Origin: Imbricaverruca yamaguchii
Taxonomy: Eukaryota; Arthropoda; Thecostraca; Neoverrucidae
Direction of reading: 5' to 3'
Length of the DNA: 64,000 bases
Assembly: GCA_034440575.1 (NCBI GenBank)
Contig: JAOTOL010001463.1
Coordinates: 353,501 to 417,500 of the forward strand
Part shown: in pieces, positions 12,586-25,085 of the stretch
Position numbering within the stretch: position 1 is the first letter of the stretch
Layout: each line of letters opens with the position of its first letter
Made by a program: the position numbers and the translations under genes
Notes under the pieces: generated by a model
Databases searched by the model: none
What the model saw: only the letters and a program-made list of their open reading frames with translations
Told to the model about the DNA's origin: nothing

Positions 12586-15500
12586 CCTTCCCGGCCCCTT
12601 TCTCTAGCCTCTCTCCTTCCTCGCCTCTTTCTATATGCCTTTGTTCCTGCATGGCTGTCTTTGATTCTGCTCCCCTCACTCAATCACTCACCCAAGCACT
12701 CCTGTACTCACATCGAGCCTAACCGTAACTCGAACCTATTACGTGGCCACATTTCAGCATCACACTCCGAATGGTCTTCGGAACAAAATCACATGCATGC
12801 AAGCACACACCCAGTCCCACTTCTGCCGAGCAATTGCGCACGAGCCATACGGACACCAGGCGACCAGTCCTAGCGGCGTGACTTGGCAAGGAGACAGCTG
12901 TTTGTCGTCGCTGCGCCGGGCAAGGTTGTGGCACACAAAGAGCGCTGTCTTAACCTTGCTCAAACCTTAACAAGCTCGCTCAAACCTTAACAAGAACCTT
13001 GGAGTTTTGCCAGCTGTGCTGTACTGTCAGAGTCATGTCACACTGGCAACCTAACAAACGAATATAAACACCGGGTCATCTGCACACGACATCTCCCCAC
13101 AAGCAAATTGTAAACACATAAACACACACATATCTATACTATATATGTGGAAAATGCGAAACATTCAACATTTAGATGAACATGGAAGAAAAAGGAACAT
13201 CAAAGTTCAATGTTGGCGAAGTATGCAATCAACAGGACCTGAGTATATGAAAGTTCAATCGGGCACTCTGAACAGGCCACGCATTTGGAAAAGTTTCTAG
13301 CAGAAAAGAGTAGTGGGCAAATCAAATATCCTTCATACGTGCATAAATCATCCCGAGCACCCGTGTAAGAGGATGACGTAAATCATGGCAAGAGAATGAC
13401 ACATCCACCCAATGGTTGCTACTATCCCGCTCTATATGTGTGATGAATATTTCAATGAGAATACCCAAGCACAATTGCAACAATACGATGGCACGGGAAT
13501 ACGCTTTCAGGGTGGCATGGGGCCAACACTGCCAGCATTCAATCAGGTCGCCCACCAGTACAATGTTTCACAGTCTACAACCGTAGATAAGATCAGGATG
13601 TACAGGGAAATGATATGAGAGTCCGTTTAGCGCACCTACACATAACCAATACAGCTTAAACAATATTAACAATAGACAATTCCGTGCTTTGCATTGCAGT
13701 TCTTTTTGGATCCTTCATCCTATCATTTTCTCGGCTTCTTGACACCTGAATTATTCGATAATCATGTTGAATGCCAAACTTAAAGACATGTAAACCGCCT
13801 CATAGGTGGAGTTTCCTCTTGGGCGGAAGGGGGGGGCGGTGGAGTGATAATACTTCGAGTAATTTCCAATTTTGGCATGGTGCAACCCTAACTCTTTAGT
13901 GTATCTCCCCATCCCAAGCACCCACAGTGCGCTTTATGTGTACCAGCCTTACATCGTTCAACGCCACAATGCTTGTTTTCCTTTGAAGCTTCCCCCATAA
14001 CCGTCCCCTCGCTACGTTTTCCTCTTGGTTCTTTGTTAACTTCGCATTTCTGTTAGATCACTAATTTGCGCCATCTTTACGACGAAAGCACATACAATCT
14101 ACATTTGCTGCTTTTGTCAATTACAGTGTAACATATAGACGCTAACATAATGAATGGACAGAATAATGAATCAATTTAACAATAGATGAATGAACCTATT
14201 TTAGAATATATAGAATAATGAACGTATTTTATAATAATAGTGAACCTATCATTTATAATGAATAGCTATGAAAATTAATATGATATAATAATGAACCTTA
14301 TTCTTGCTGTCATTAAATCCCTGAATGCACATAAAACATCAAACAACATATTGTTGCACCTGTTAACCACCCTCCATGATAAAACAATATGTTCTGATGC
14401 AATGAAGTTTGGTGAAAATATTGAGTGATTTTTAGGAACCTGAGTCCTATCAGGCAGCTGAAAACCATGGCTCACTTGAGACATCGAAACATGGCCACCT
14501 TCAAAGTATTACGTCAGACAAAGTAGCAGACACGTGGTGTCCCACACCGGCATGGAGTCGCCATCACGCCTGTGAACTACCTGATGCATCTAAAGCTCCC
14601 ACCAAGCTACAAAGGCGGATATGTGATCTCGCACAACAATCGACACCATATTTCCCGAAAGTAGCGACATAACCAGTAGTCCGTCCGAGTGTTAGCTGGG
14701 GTCACGTGTAGGGCACGCACATGCAGGGCACGCACACGCCAGATGCACGCACGTCCTGGCGGATGTAATGGGACGGGACGTCAGTGGACCCTGGCGCGTC
14801 ACCTTCCCATGGCAGACACTTGAGCACTGCCTAGCTGGGAGCGCTGGTTTGCTTTGATCGAACGCTCGCGCTTTTTACCCAACCAAAAACCTCGTTGACG
14901 ACGTCGCTGCTTCACCGGAACTGGCAGACAGAAAGCAACAACAATGTGGACGATGGAGGTGGACACACGTCCAGTAGAGGAAACCGTCACCACGAATTGC
15001 ACAAGCTCCATTACAGGTGAAGCGAATCAGACCGCGCGAGCCCACGTTTCACGGCGGCAGCATGATACGCCGAGACGTTGATGTCCCACAAGCAACGCCC
15101 TGCTGCCAAAAATCAGCTGCATCCAGTTCGTCAGTCTGAAACTGACAACTTTACCTTCGCGTGCGCAGTAAAAGAGCTGCATTTGCAGCACGTGGATGAG
15201 GGCTATGCTGCAAACTGGCCCGCTCAATATCTCAAACACAAACATGGTTTGAGAAAAACGTTTCCGAGTGGGCGGGGAAAGGAGAGCGGCGCGGCAAATA
15301 ACTTGAGGGTCCAAAGGATCGCAGGTGAATGCTATCCTTGGCCAATTGGGGTTAGCATGCCGAAATCTTCCATGTGGATACTCTTTGATCCGTCTCATTA
15401 AATGCAGACTTGGTGTTTCGATATTAACACAACCACGACCATCGCACGTCATGAATTCTTACTTGTGAAAGAAGCTTCCGATTCCCCTAGCTAATCATTA

Positions 15501-16191
15501 CTTTGGCCATTTCCATACCAAGAGTTCATAGGCAGATTTAGGAAATACCATGCAACACCACAGAAAATTAGAATAGAGTTAACTGACTTAGCCACCACCA
15601 ATCCGTCGAAGGCGATGGATCAAATTCCGACAACGAACCACTCACCCCCCCCCCACACACTCATCGGTCCCACCACCTTTCGTACCAACATAAAAACATG
15701 CAATAACATAACGCACTACTTTTCCGCTTGGTTTACACATCTCAAAAAGGTATTCGCAATTACAACTTTAGTTAACAGTCCACACAACATAGCGCAGTGT
15801 CCAGTGCGAGAACTACGCAATTCGTCACCTGGTCACAACTCACAGATACACAATGAAGCGCAGTCTAGAGCGCTTGTATGTGCGAAGCAACATGACCAGA
15901 GGCGGTCGAGTGGGTCAGGCCTGTTTACAGGTCGCGCCGAACGTATTTTTCGTGTCGGTACGCACTCACGCATCGCTTCTTGCGACAGAACACAGGCGGC
16001 CAGACTGCGTGCGCCGGCGCAGCATACACCGCGTCGCAGGCGGCGCCGCCGCCCCAGCTAATCAAGGGCAATAGGTATCAGAGACCTTGAACCGGCGACC
16101 GACCAGCCTCTGACTAGCCTACGTGCCATGGAAATCCATGGGGAGGCTGTAAATGACGAGAGATCCGCTTCAGTGCGGACAGTCCGCGTCA
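12586..16191. other. non-coding DNA, no gene recognised
   Basis: Mostly AT-richer unique sequence. The part from 14130 to 14290 is a decayed AATGAACCTATTTTA-type low-complexity stretch. At 16080-16145 the minus strand has a GGTTCAAGGTCTC B-box-like motif, but the A-box spacing is too short to call a tRNA-like element. No protein gene recognised. Confidence 0.5.
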
Positions 16192-16365
16192 GCACAGTAC
16201 CGGCAGGATATCAGCACAATGCTGACATGACACCAGCACGATATTGACATGTCGGCACGATATTGACGTCATATTGGCATTACATTGACGTCATATTGGC
16301 ACGATATCGACATGCCATCGTCACGACATCGACATGATGTTGGTACAGTATCGACATCGCATAGG
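16192..16365. repeat. degenerate ~22-bp tandem repeat
   Basis: Imperfect units containing GCACGATATTGACGTCAT or variants (GCACGATATCGACATGCC, GTACAGTATCGACATCGC) follow one another at about 22-bp spacing. A diverged remnant may continue near 16565-16620. Confidence 0.65.
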
Positions 16366-16629
16366 GAACTTCCAAACCATGAGCTTCGAAGCTGCCGATA
16401 GCACGGTCGGTATCTCCTTGGCACATGTTAGACTATGGCACGTCTGTGGCTTGATGTCATTACTGGCGCAGTACCATCTCGGTACGGCATTTGCATGATA
16501 GCAGTTTGGCATTCCATGAACTTGAAATGACGTTGTAATGTGATCGACATCAAGCCCACGAAGTATCAACATGCTACCGACATGGTGTCGTATGGTGCTG
16601 ATGCACGCTCAGCATGACATATGAGCCTA

Positions 16630-16940
16630 TCACGGTGGCGGGAGTCCGCGCGGCTTGGATGAGACGTCAGCATTTGACAGCCTAGCCCAAGAATACAGTC
16701 GGCACGGCATGGTCGGCAGTGCAGCGACAGCGTTCGCCAGCGCAGCGCAGCACGGTGTGGCCGGCCTGTCGGCACCAGGGGGCGCCGCTCCGCGCGGCTG
16801 GGCCTCCACGAGGTCCAGCCGGCTGCATCTGGACCGAGCGGCGACCTTGACACAGTTGGGCAGCCAGCAAGGTGAGCAAAAACACGCGCCGGCCCCGGCC
16901 GGCGCCGGCAACTGCGCGGATAGTGCCAATTCCTTGCACG
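16630..16940. other. CpG-rich segment
   Basis: A CpG-dense block with an alanine-rich frame on each strand (a 108-codon frame on plus and 112 on minus). It could be a CpG island. Neither frame shows a recognisable domain, and both-strand openness points to composition rather than coding. Confidence 0.35.
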
Positions 16941-17267
16941 CAGCCGACCGTTCAGTGGCTATCGCCACTCATTGGTTGTGAATGTTCCGGCCATTTCCAG
17001 CTAGACTAGGACATCATTTAATCAATGGTCACTATGCGGGGGCTAAAGCTAGACAATGACAGACACCTGACATAAGTGTAACTTCACGCTTCATTTATTT
17101 TCGGAGAACAACCATCATCAGCACTCACCTGAAAACCGGCTATCGATACTGCGGTTGTCTCAGCAGCACGTGGCCGGTGCCAATGTTCTATCGCAAACGG
17201 CAGTAGATTTCCCGACGTGCGTGCCACTGCAAGTATCGCTGTGACGTCACTATTGCCTTCGAGATCG

Positions 17268-17289
17268 GGTCAGGTCAGGTCAGGTCAGC
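17268..17289. repeat. (GGTCA)n short tandem repeat
   Basis: Four consecutive copies of GGTCA, producing overlapping AGGTCA half-site sequences. Confidence 0.85.
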
Positions 17290-17450
17290 TGGGTCCGACC
17301 AGCACCGTGATACAGAGGAGCGCGCACCACCGCCCGCTCTCGACAGCACCGTGTTCTACACTGGCGGACTTTCACACAACTCGGCTGACCTTGCCCGAGA
17401 GGCCAGCAGCAAGGTCACGGGCCGGGCGGCAGCGGCGCGGCCGCGCGCCT

Positions 17451-17995
17451 AGCTCCCGGCTCGGTCCCGGTCCCGGCCTTGGTCTTGGTCCCGGTCCCGC
17501 TCCCGGCCCCGGTCCCAATCGCTGTCCGGGTCCAGGTCATGGTCTCAGTTTCCGTCCCAGTTCCAATCCCAATCTCAGTTCCGATCACGATCTCGGTCCC
17601 GGTCCAGGTCACGGTCCCTGTCCCAGTCCCGGTCTAGGTCGCGGTCCCGGCCAGTCCGATCCCAGTCCCAGTTCTGATCCAGACCTCGGTCCCGGTAGCG
17701 GTCAAGGTCACGGTCTCAGTTACCGAAACTGTCCCGTCCCTGACTCAGTTCCGATCCCAGTCCCAGTCCCAGATCCGATCCCAGTCCCGGTTCCGGCAAC
17801 GGCCCCAGCACCTGTCGCCGCCCCGAATTCGGTCCCGGTCCCAGCTTCATTTCTTGTCACAGTCCTGGCAACCGCCCCTGTCTCAGTCCCGAGTCCCGGT
17901 CCAGATCTCAGCTCCAGCCCCGGCTACAGTCGTGACAACCGCCTCAGCTTCCGTCTCAGTCCGAGCCCGGCTCTGTGCCTAGGAATCTGCCATGT
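17451..17995. repeat. degenerate CCCGGT/CCCAGT hexamer array
   Basis: A long pyrimidine-biased stretch of imperfect hexamers (CCCGGT, CCCAGT, CCGATC). It yields a proline/glycine/serine-rich 272-codon plus frame from 17217 and a threonine/glycine-rich minus frame. A simple-sequence protein cannot be excluded, but hexamer periodicity explains both frames. Confidence 0.85.
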
Positions 17996-18039
17996 ACCGG
18001 CTCAGCACCGGCTTTCGTCGCTGCTCCAGCTCTGATCTC

Positions 18040-18930
18040 TGTAGCGAGTCTGGGCCGCGTTTGGATCAAAGTTTCGATTGGTGCGGGTAGTGCCGGACTT
18101 AGTGCCGGACTTGGATACAGATAGGGTAGGATCCACATTTTAGGTAAATCCAGCTGGGCTGGGAATGGACGGGTTCGATTTCCCATTTTGTGCTTTCTAT
18201 TGGATTTGTTTTTAATTCGAATTGTACACAATGTATGCAAATTAAACCAACCACTGTGGCCAATATTTCGTCATGCGTCATTTTGTGGTCAGCGGAGATC
18301 AATGCTCCCATGACACGCATTGAGGTAGATATACAACTGAATTTACGACGTTGTACGGATATCACCAGATCGCATCGTACAATATGCACTGGTTGACACT
18401 TTTCTGGGTAGACAATGGTTATGTCACTAAGACTTAAACTGAGGCGGTGTTTTTGAATCAGGGAAAGAGGTACTACTGACCTTTAATGGAACATCATCAT
18501 AAAGTATGTCGTCTGATTATTTTCCGGGTTCCCTTGGCCTCATCATAGTAGTAACTCCCCCAGATCGCATGTTGAAATGTACATATTTCCTTCCTCTTGA
18601 ACATGAGAACAATTTTGCGCAATTATCAATGGAATTCACGCCGTGTTTTGATCACAAATACAGACAATACATGACAATTCGCCTATTCGTCGTGGGTTCG
18701 ATCATCGACAGATTTTTCGTGATATTTTTTTTCATTTGCAATATTCGAAGTCAACTGATGCTTCCCGCTGGCACGTTAACACGTGTAGTAGCTCATTTGT
18801 ACTTCATGGTTACTGATGGCAGTGAGTATCATTTCACTTGTGGCGATTTTGTACGATGAAGTTGGCTCTGAATTCAAATTAAATGCACACAATTTTTCTG
18901 GAATGGGCATCGATCATTCCGAGCTAAAGC
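18040..18930. other. non-coding DNA, no gene recognised
   Basis: AT-rich unique sequence. A 117-codon plus frame at 18506-18859 looks moderately protein-like, with hydrophobic segments, but matches no family I recognise. Confidence 0.4.
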
Positions 18931-19245
18931 GAAAAAGACGGAGACGGAGACGGAGACGGAGACGGAGATGGAGACGGAAACGGAAACGGAAACGGAGGCG
19001 GAAACAGAGACGGAAACGGAGACGGAAACGAAGATGGAGGCTTGTTTGAGGACGGAGTCAGAGCCAGAGACAGGGACAAAGACAGAGATTTTCTGGGAGA
19101 CAGAGACAGATACAGAGACAGAGACATAGACAGAGACAGAGGTAGATACAGAGACAGCGACAGAAACAGAGACACAGACAGAGACGGGAGACAGAGACAC
19201 CTCAGACGGAGACGAAGCCAGATATAGAGACAGAGAGCTCTGAAG
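18931..19245. repeat. degenerate GGAGAC/GACAGA purine hexamer array
   Basis: GGAGACGGAGAC and GGAAAC hexamers pass into GACAGAGACAGA. Plus frames give arginine/aspartate runs and minus frames give serine/valine runs, both composition artefacts. The second half uses the same GACAGA motif as the array at 7196-7440. Confidence 0.92.
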
Positions 19246-21138
19246 CAGTCTCCAGTGTCCCGTACTGGGCGCCAGGTATCGGGTGCGGAGTGAGCACCAT
19301 CGGCGGTGGCGGCTCACCCAGAAGAGCAGCTCACTTCCGCGTTGTACGTCGGCGGCCGCGGCGTGGGGGCGGGATCCATACCTGGCTGCACTGCACAGCG
19401 CTCCGCAGTCATGGCTCGCGAGCGCTGCACTCGTCCCGCTGCCCTGGTGGTCAGGTTACCCACACTTGGCTGATGACTGCCCCGGTGTTCAGGAAGCCAT
19501 TCTTGCTGCATATATTCCAGCATTGTTGCATAGCAGATCTAGCAAATATAGCGTTTAAACTCATGCAATGATATACATCAAATCATAAATGATACTATTT
19601 GATCTAGGTAAGACAACAAACTCCAGCAGACACTCAATCTTCTGCAACACTTCGAGCATGCGGGACACGGCATAAATCACCAGTGGTTGGAAACCTCTAC
19701 AACTGGGAGTACTCGTGACAGCTGAACTGGTATTCATTAAGAAAAAACGCTGGCAGAGCTTAGTAAAATGGCATTACATCCAACAAATGATTGCTGTGGC
19801 TCTTATTTGTCGCATTTCGATTTCGGGTTTCGCAGTGACAATATATTTACAGTGCCATACGTTGATACTCGACTAGCCATGGCGCTTCCTCGTGTCACCA
19901 CAGCCTCTCCGAAAAGAGGTGTAGAAACACAGGCGTGCTCCTCGAGCTCGTATGGTCACTATCGATCCAGAAACCGATCCTACCGATCGTCTGGTTCTGT
20001 ATCCACCTGCCGCATCATGCACTTGCATAGGTAGGCATTTCTATTGGCCGATCCATTCGTTCCCAGCTCCCTTGAGCTTCCATTTATCCTTCAGTCATCG
20101 CCTGTTCGCTATGCACACTGTCACTGTGACAATGACCTTGTCTTCATCCTACATCCGCCCCTGCAACATCACCCCTCCTAACCGAGAGCAAGAGCGCCAG
20201 GTCTGCTTATTGGCCACTTCGCTTTGTTTTGTCAGTATCAGCAGCTCCCTCTGGATGATATCCGTCCCAGGGATGACATAATTCTGGAGTTTGGGGGTCT
20301 CCGTTGTACGGTGCCAGTTGCAGATGGGGAGAAGGCACATGTTTTCGTCCCCGATACTCCGGATACAGTCCGGTTCGAATGATCTCACGTGGACTAAATG
20401 GCTTGTCCCTGGGGGATCTCGCCTGGTTCCTGCCAGCCCTCGTCGGCAGGGGTCAAGAGGCGAGCGACACCAGAGCTGGGTCGGGGTGGTGAACATATCT
20501 CTCCTGACCTTGTGAAGGCGCCGCCCGCTTCGTGTAATTATGCAGCAGTTTGGCGTCCGACCTTGAACATTCCTGGCGCTCCATGTGGCAAAATCACCTC
20601 TGACCTCTTCCACTTGGTGTTTTCACAAATGTACTATGTAGTCACAAAGGTAAGCACAAAACCTTCTTTTCGATCAACTCGGCTTATCTCAGCTACCCGA
20701 TATGAGGTCACTTTTTGCATTTCTACCTCTTCATTCGTTACTTGGTCTGTCTACCTATGTTGCACTTTCTAGTGAAACATGGTTTGTTCGTGAATCATAC
20801 TTTAGTGTGCAGATAAAAACCGCATGCAGACGAGGTCGTGATTTAGTTTCAAACTGTCCTATCTCCGGGGCCTTAGGATATTAGCAATGTATATTTTTTT
20901 TTTACAGAACTCTCGCTCGCCATTTATCGGTAAGTATGCATACATCCAAAGCAATTTTTAACGGCTTAGGAGTTATCATGGTAACATACTGGAAAGTCAA
21001 ATTAACCCCTACCTCCAACCACTTGGAGGACTTGGCATGTACGAATCGATCAAGTAATGTATCAGGGTAAATCATGAACGATATAATTTCATGGAGCATG
21101 CAAGTGTGTTTGTCCAACCGGCGTAAATTGGGCATCAG
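19246..21138. other. non-coding DNA; one unexplained stop-free frame
   Basis: Mostly unremarkable. Between about 20180 and 20371 one plus frame without an ATG stays open for about 65 codons and has balanced composition, including the peptide DDIILEFGGLRCTVPVADG. It ends at a TGA. I do not recognise it. Confidence 0.4.
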
Positions 21139-21178
21139 CACATATATAGCAACACATATATGTGTTGCTATATATGTG
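21139..21178. repeat. perfect 40-bp palindrome
   Basis: The first 20 bases, CACATATATAGCAACACATA, are the exact reverse complement of the next 20, with no spacer. The following bases to about 21225 contain three further ACATATAC repeats. On single-stranded DNA this would form a 20-bp hairpin. Confidence 0.95.
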
Positions 21179-21179
21179 T

Positions 21180-23029
21180 TGACAACATATACGAGACAAC
21201 ATATACAACATAAACATATACGAGTCCTCAGTGGAAGACTTGTATACATATGCTCTGCCATGTGTTCAGTGGAAGACGTCCGTAGTTTAGAAATGCCTGT
21301 ATTTCCTGGTCAATCATTGTGGATATATTAAAAGCTAAGTTGATCTTCAAGATCTAGGAACGACTCAATGTTAGATAAAAATTGTACATATTTATTGTGA
21401 CGTTTCGCCCATAGGCCATTGTCAAACAATGCACTCGTAGCGATCAGCTAACAGGTCGAAAGTTCAAATTGCTGCAGGCACAAAAACTCGACAAAGCACA
21501 CGAAATAAACTTGGGGACGAAGTCTTTTCGTCGGCAGTGTGTTAGGACGTTAATCCGTTCGTCTGTTCGTTCTAATTTCTGATGTGAAACGCCAAAATGT
21601 GTCATGCATATAAATATATACACACATACATAAATGTACATATATATATATATATATATTATATACATCGGAAGTCAAATTTCTCTCCCGCACAGCAAGG
21701 AGTAGGCAATTCTGGGACAGTGCGAGACCACCAACTCGCACCTGCTCATTACGCATCTTACCACCACAGCAATATTTGCCGGGTATGTGTCCATGTGTGT
21801 TCTATATGTGTGTGTATTGGAATAGTATATGGGGCACGCGAGTGTCAGTATTCAACGCGATTGACGCGAAAAGTGGCTTTCTTCTGACCGGGGCATGTTT
21901 CGATTTCGATGGTTATTCTGGCTGTCTTCGTGTTGAACTAGGCACACTTCGGTAGCTCTATCTGGCTACTTTATGCCCCGCGACACTACCTCAACTCCTA
22001 GTTTGACATCCGGACCATACTTATACCTTCCCGTTGAATGTGGTGAGTGTTCTAAGTACGAGGTAGTCTGACCCGGAATGGCGCTGGTCTGACGCTGCAT
22101 GACCTTCCGTGGATCACGTGTTCACCGTGTGCAGCCGTCCGTCGTCAAGTTGCGCTGCTGAACCGGAGTACAATCATTCTGAGTGGCCAACATACCGAAG
22201 CGTCATGACGTACGTCGGCTCGACTGGGGTCTCTGACACGAGTGTATTCTGCAAAGCCGACACACGTCCATCACGAGACTGTACGCCACCGGATAACAAC
22301 TTGACACAACCAAACCCTCGGTGTCATCCGTCTCGGCTCGTCATCTGCATGTGTACAAGTTCCTCAGCTTACGCAACGAACAACGAGCACGCATGAACAG
22401 CAAATGATTGACGTCGGCAAATAATGCATACTAATTATATAGCATTTACATTGTCATGACGTGACAATATAAATGCGACGCTCGCAGGTTCGTTGAGTAA
22501 CGACATCATACTGTAATAGTGCCTCCTATATACACCTTTGCACACAAATTTCACCCACCCACACACAATTTTCTGGAAGATTCACAGAAACTACAAAGAA
22601 TATAAAAAACGATTGCATGTCCTTGGATATATTAGCAGTTTCCTGTAAGTATTCCTCCAGCAAGCGTATATTATACTTCTGGATGCAATATATTTCTTAC
22701 ATTAAAACCGTATCAAATGCACAGTTGCGTCTCATAATTTTTGGATAATGGGATAATGGCACAACAAGGTGCGCAAATCACACCACATCGAAGGCAATAT
22801 TCATCACTCGCTGTTCAATCAAACAGGTGATGCTGTGGGCGCTGCCATTGTGGTTGTTGTGATTGTGGCGGAAGATGCTGATTCCTGTGATTTCGGGAGG
22901 CGCTACGGTTACTAAAGATATTTGGACGTTATTGTATGCTTGGGGACGCTCACAGCGATATTCGTAGACCCATCGAGCTGCGTTGACAAGAAACGTTGTC
23001 GGTGGCATATCAACCACTTGTTGAACAAC
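21180..23029. other. non-coding DNA, no gene recognised
   Basis: AT-rich sequence including a short (TA)n at about 21640-21662. No coding, RNA or transposon feature recognised up to the SOWAH-domain segment. Confidence 0.5.
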
Positions 23030-23303
23030 ATGGAGCTTCCCACCGAGTTCACTGCTGAGTCTGTCCGTGATTACATTTTGAGCAGAGGTGGAAGGGTTAC
23101 GGATCATGAACTTGTAAAACACTTTACCATTTCTCACGGACCCCGTATTGAAAGACCATGCGCGGGCGCAGTTCAAGGAGTTCGTCAACACGCTGGGCAG
23201 CATCAAGTTGGAGGACGGCAAGAAGTACCTGGTGTTGAAGAAGACGTACCGCTCCGGCCTAACATTCAGGCTAAGAAACCATCCACAGCTATCAAAGCAA
23301 TAA
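23030..23303 (+). CDS. SOWAH N-terminal (winged-helix type) domain coding segment, with one frame break
   Basis: The ATG at 23030 sits in a good animal start context (AACAACATGG). The first ~34 residues include FTAESVRDYILSRGGRV followed by ELVKHF. That is the start of the conserved N-terminal domain of the SOWAH (sosondowah ankyrin-repeat) family, where helix 1 is followed by a GG-[KR]-V turn and an 'ELVKHF' helix. The rest of the domain continues in another frame from about 23124 (FLTDPVLKDHA, ARAQFKEFVNTLGSIKLEDG, then KKYLVLKKTYR), which matches the family's 'F-V-N-x-[IV]-K...YLVLKKKYR' ending. The break lies between 23117 and 23138 and needs one or two bases gained or lost. It could be a sequencing error or a real lesion. 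The second frame stops at TAA 23301, so in a real gene splicing probably occurs before that. No ankyrin repeats are seen downstream in this window, so this is at most a first exon. The family link comes from motif recall, not a search. Confidence 0.6.
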
Positions 23304-23415
23304 TGTATGCGTACCATTCGCAACCTTAACGCGAGTGAAACAGCAAATATTTTCCTTAACCGACGCTCACAGGCCGATGAGTGACTCTGCAAGCTGTTTT
23401 CTTCAACCTATGGGC

Positions 23416-23452
23416 GCTGTATGACCGAAGCAGTCGATGCGCCCCTAAGCCC
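23416..23452. repeat. short dispersed repeat, second copy inserted at 40970-41016
   Basis: The segment containing CAGTCGATGCGCCCCTAAGC is found in inverse orientation at 40970-41016. More than 20 contiguous bases are identical, followed by near-identity through the GGTCAT/GCAGC part. It lies about 110 bp after the SOWAH frame ends. The second copy is inside a transposon and bounded by direct repeats, so the sequence belongs to a mobile, probably SINE-like, family. Confidence 0.6.
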
Positions 23453-23453
23453 A

Positions 23454-24234
23454 AATAACCAAACTTCCAACCTAGTGCTAACATGAAATAAAATACAGCA
23501 TGAAGCCGGCCACATCTGCTTGGAAATTAATTATAGGTGAACTATCTTTGTCAGCGATGCAGTGCGGGAATTGCGTGCTTCTTCAACAAGCGGAAAAATG
23601 AACCTGAGCAGACCACGATCGGTCCAGGGATGCAGCTTGTGATAGGATTGCAACCTTGCAGCGACTTGCCCTGCAATCACGTAACATGCACCGGCATGTA
23701 CTTTCATTCCATAAGGGTCATGCCATTCAATTTTACGAGATTCTGATTGGATTGCATCTAATCTTTCTGCATGGGACTTTTATGGGGTCACGTTTTTGAG
23801 TTATGACGTTGTTATCCTAGCAGTGTTTTGAACTGCAGTATTTGCAGCGAGAAAGGAATATTTGCGTTGGAAGTGACATTTTACTGCAAATTCTTCGGGC
23901 TTCTAACGCAATGCGACAAGGTGGAGCTCGTTATTGTATACGTTAAATCATGTACTGCAATCACGTAATCATGTAATCACGACTGTAAACTGTGTCCATT
24001 AGTTTGTGCATAGATCAATACATAACTTCCACGCATGTGTGGTTCTGGCAGGTAAAACGTAATTAAATGCAGTCTTGCCATCACATTTAGTGTTCATGAC
24101 ATCGAAACATCACTCAATTATACCTGTCCGTGAATTATGTAACACCAAGCTATTTTGCACCAAATCAGAGATAAACTTTTCATAATGATAATTGTTCAGT
24201 ATTTCTCGCGGTGCCGGTGTCCACCACGAGCTCA
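23454..24234. other. non-coding DNA, no gene recognised
   Basis: AT-rich sequence between the SOWAH segment and the first TTAA-type element. Nothing recognised. Confidence 0.5.
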
Positions 24235-24238
24235 GTAA

Positions 24239-25081
24239 CCCGCGTCGTCTTTCCGGTCAGATCCCCACACCCCGTCTCGGGGGGGGGGGATAGTAACCCC
24301 CTCTAAAATCCAAGCTAAGCGTCGCACAAAAACGAAAGAGGTGTCACCGGAAAGCGCTCGATGAGTAGGGTCCGGATCCATCCATCAAAAAATTATTTCC
24401 CCAAAAGTGGCGCCACTAGGGGGGCTAGCTTTTCACGACTTTTCACGACCTACATTATGTTTTTGGCCCTGGGGAGTTCATTTTGTGGTATGTTTGAAAC
24501 GCAAATTATTTGGAATCAGAAAAGTACAGCGAAATCGACCCGAGCCATTCAGTTTTTCGCCCCCCCCCCCCCCACCCCCCAACAATTGTTTTTTGGAAAT
24601 CTCAAAATTTTGAGTTTAAGTTTTCTTTAATTTTCCTTTTCTAACCGGTAGAGTAGACCGAGAAACATTGTTGGAAGTCACCTTTCCCTAATGAAAAATA
24701 GTTACTTTAGCCAGAAGCTTCGATTTTAACTTCGATAGGCAAATATGCAAAATTTATATGTAGTCAAAAACGGGGAAAAATGACAAATTCCCCCGTACGT
24801 TTTGTTGCATCCCTAAAGCTAAGCAAACGCTGAAAGTTTCATCACAATATCTGCATCCGTTAAAGCGTGACGACTGATGAACTTGTTCGGAGGTGACCTC
24901 ACTTGACCTTGACTAACTCGTTGACCCTGGATGATCCGACTTCAAAATTTTGAAACAGCATGCCAAATTTATGTGGGAAAGGGTACGCCAAAAAACGAAC
25001 AGCGCTGCCGCGCGCCGTTCGTTCACTATCCGCGAAAAAAAAACCGAGGGGGCGGTTGAAGACCCCCCGAGACGGGACGGG
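24239..25081 (+). mobile_element. non-autonomous piggyBac-type element, copy 1
   Basis: An 843-bp member of a family present several times in the window. It begins CCCGCGTCGTCTTTCCGG and ends GAGACGGGACGGG. The termini form an imperfect inverted repeat of the pattern CCCGnnnCGTCT. Flanks are GTAA and TCAA, each one substitution from TTAA. CCC-type ends with TTAA target duplications are the mark of piggyBac transposons. No transposase frame is present, so it is non-autonomous. Internal landmarks shared with the other copies are ACGAAAGAGGTGTCA, GACCGAGAAAC and GTTAAAGCGTGACGACT. Confidence 0.8.
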
Positions 25082-25085
25082 TCAA

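Noticed and set aside
16080..16145. Possible tRNA-like sequence on minus with GGTTCAAGGTCTC
   Set aside because: A-box to B-box distance is about 30 bp and no arms pair well.
17217..18035. A 272-codon proline/glycine-rich plus frame that could look like a structural protein
   Set aside because: Coincides with an imperfect CCCGGT hexamer array, and the minus strand is also open. Nothing outside the repeat looks coding.
22778..23392. A 204-codon minus frame opposite the SOWAH segment
   Set aside because: Shadow frame. The plus strand carries the recognisable domain.
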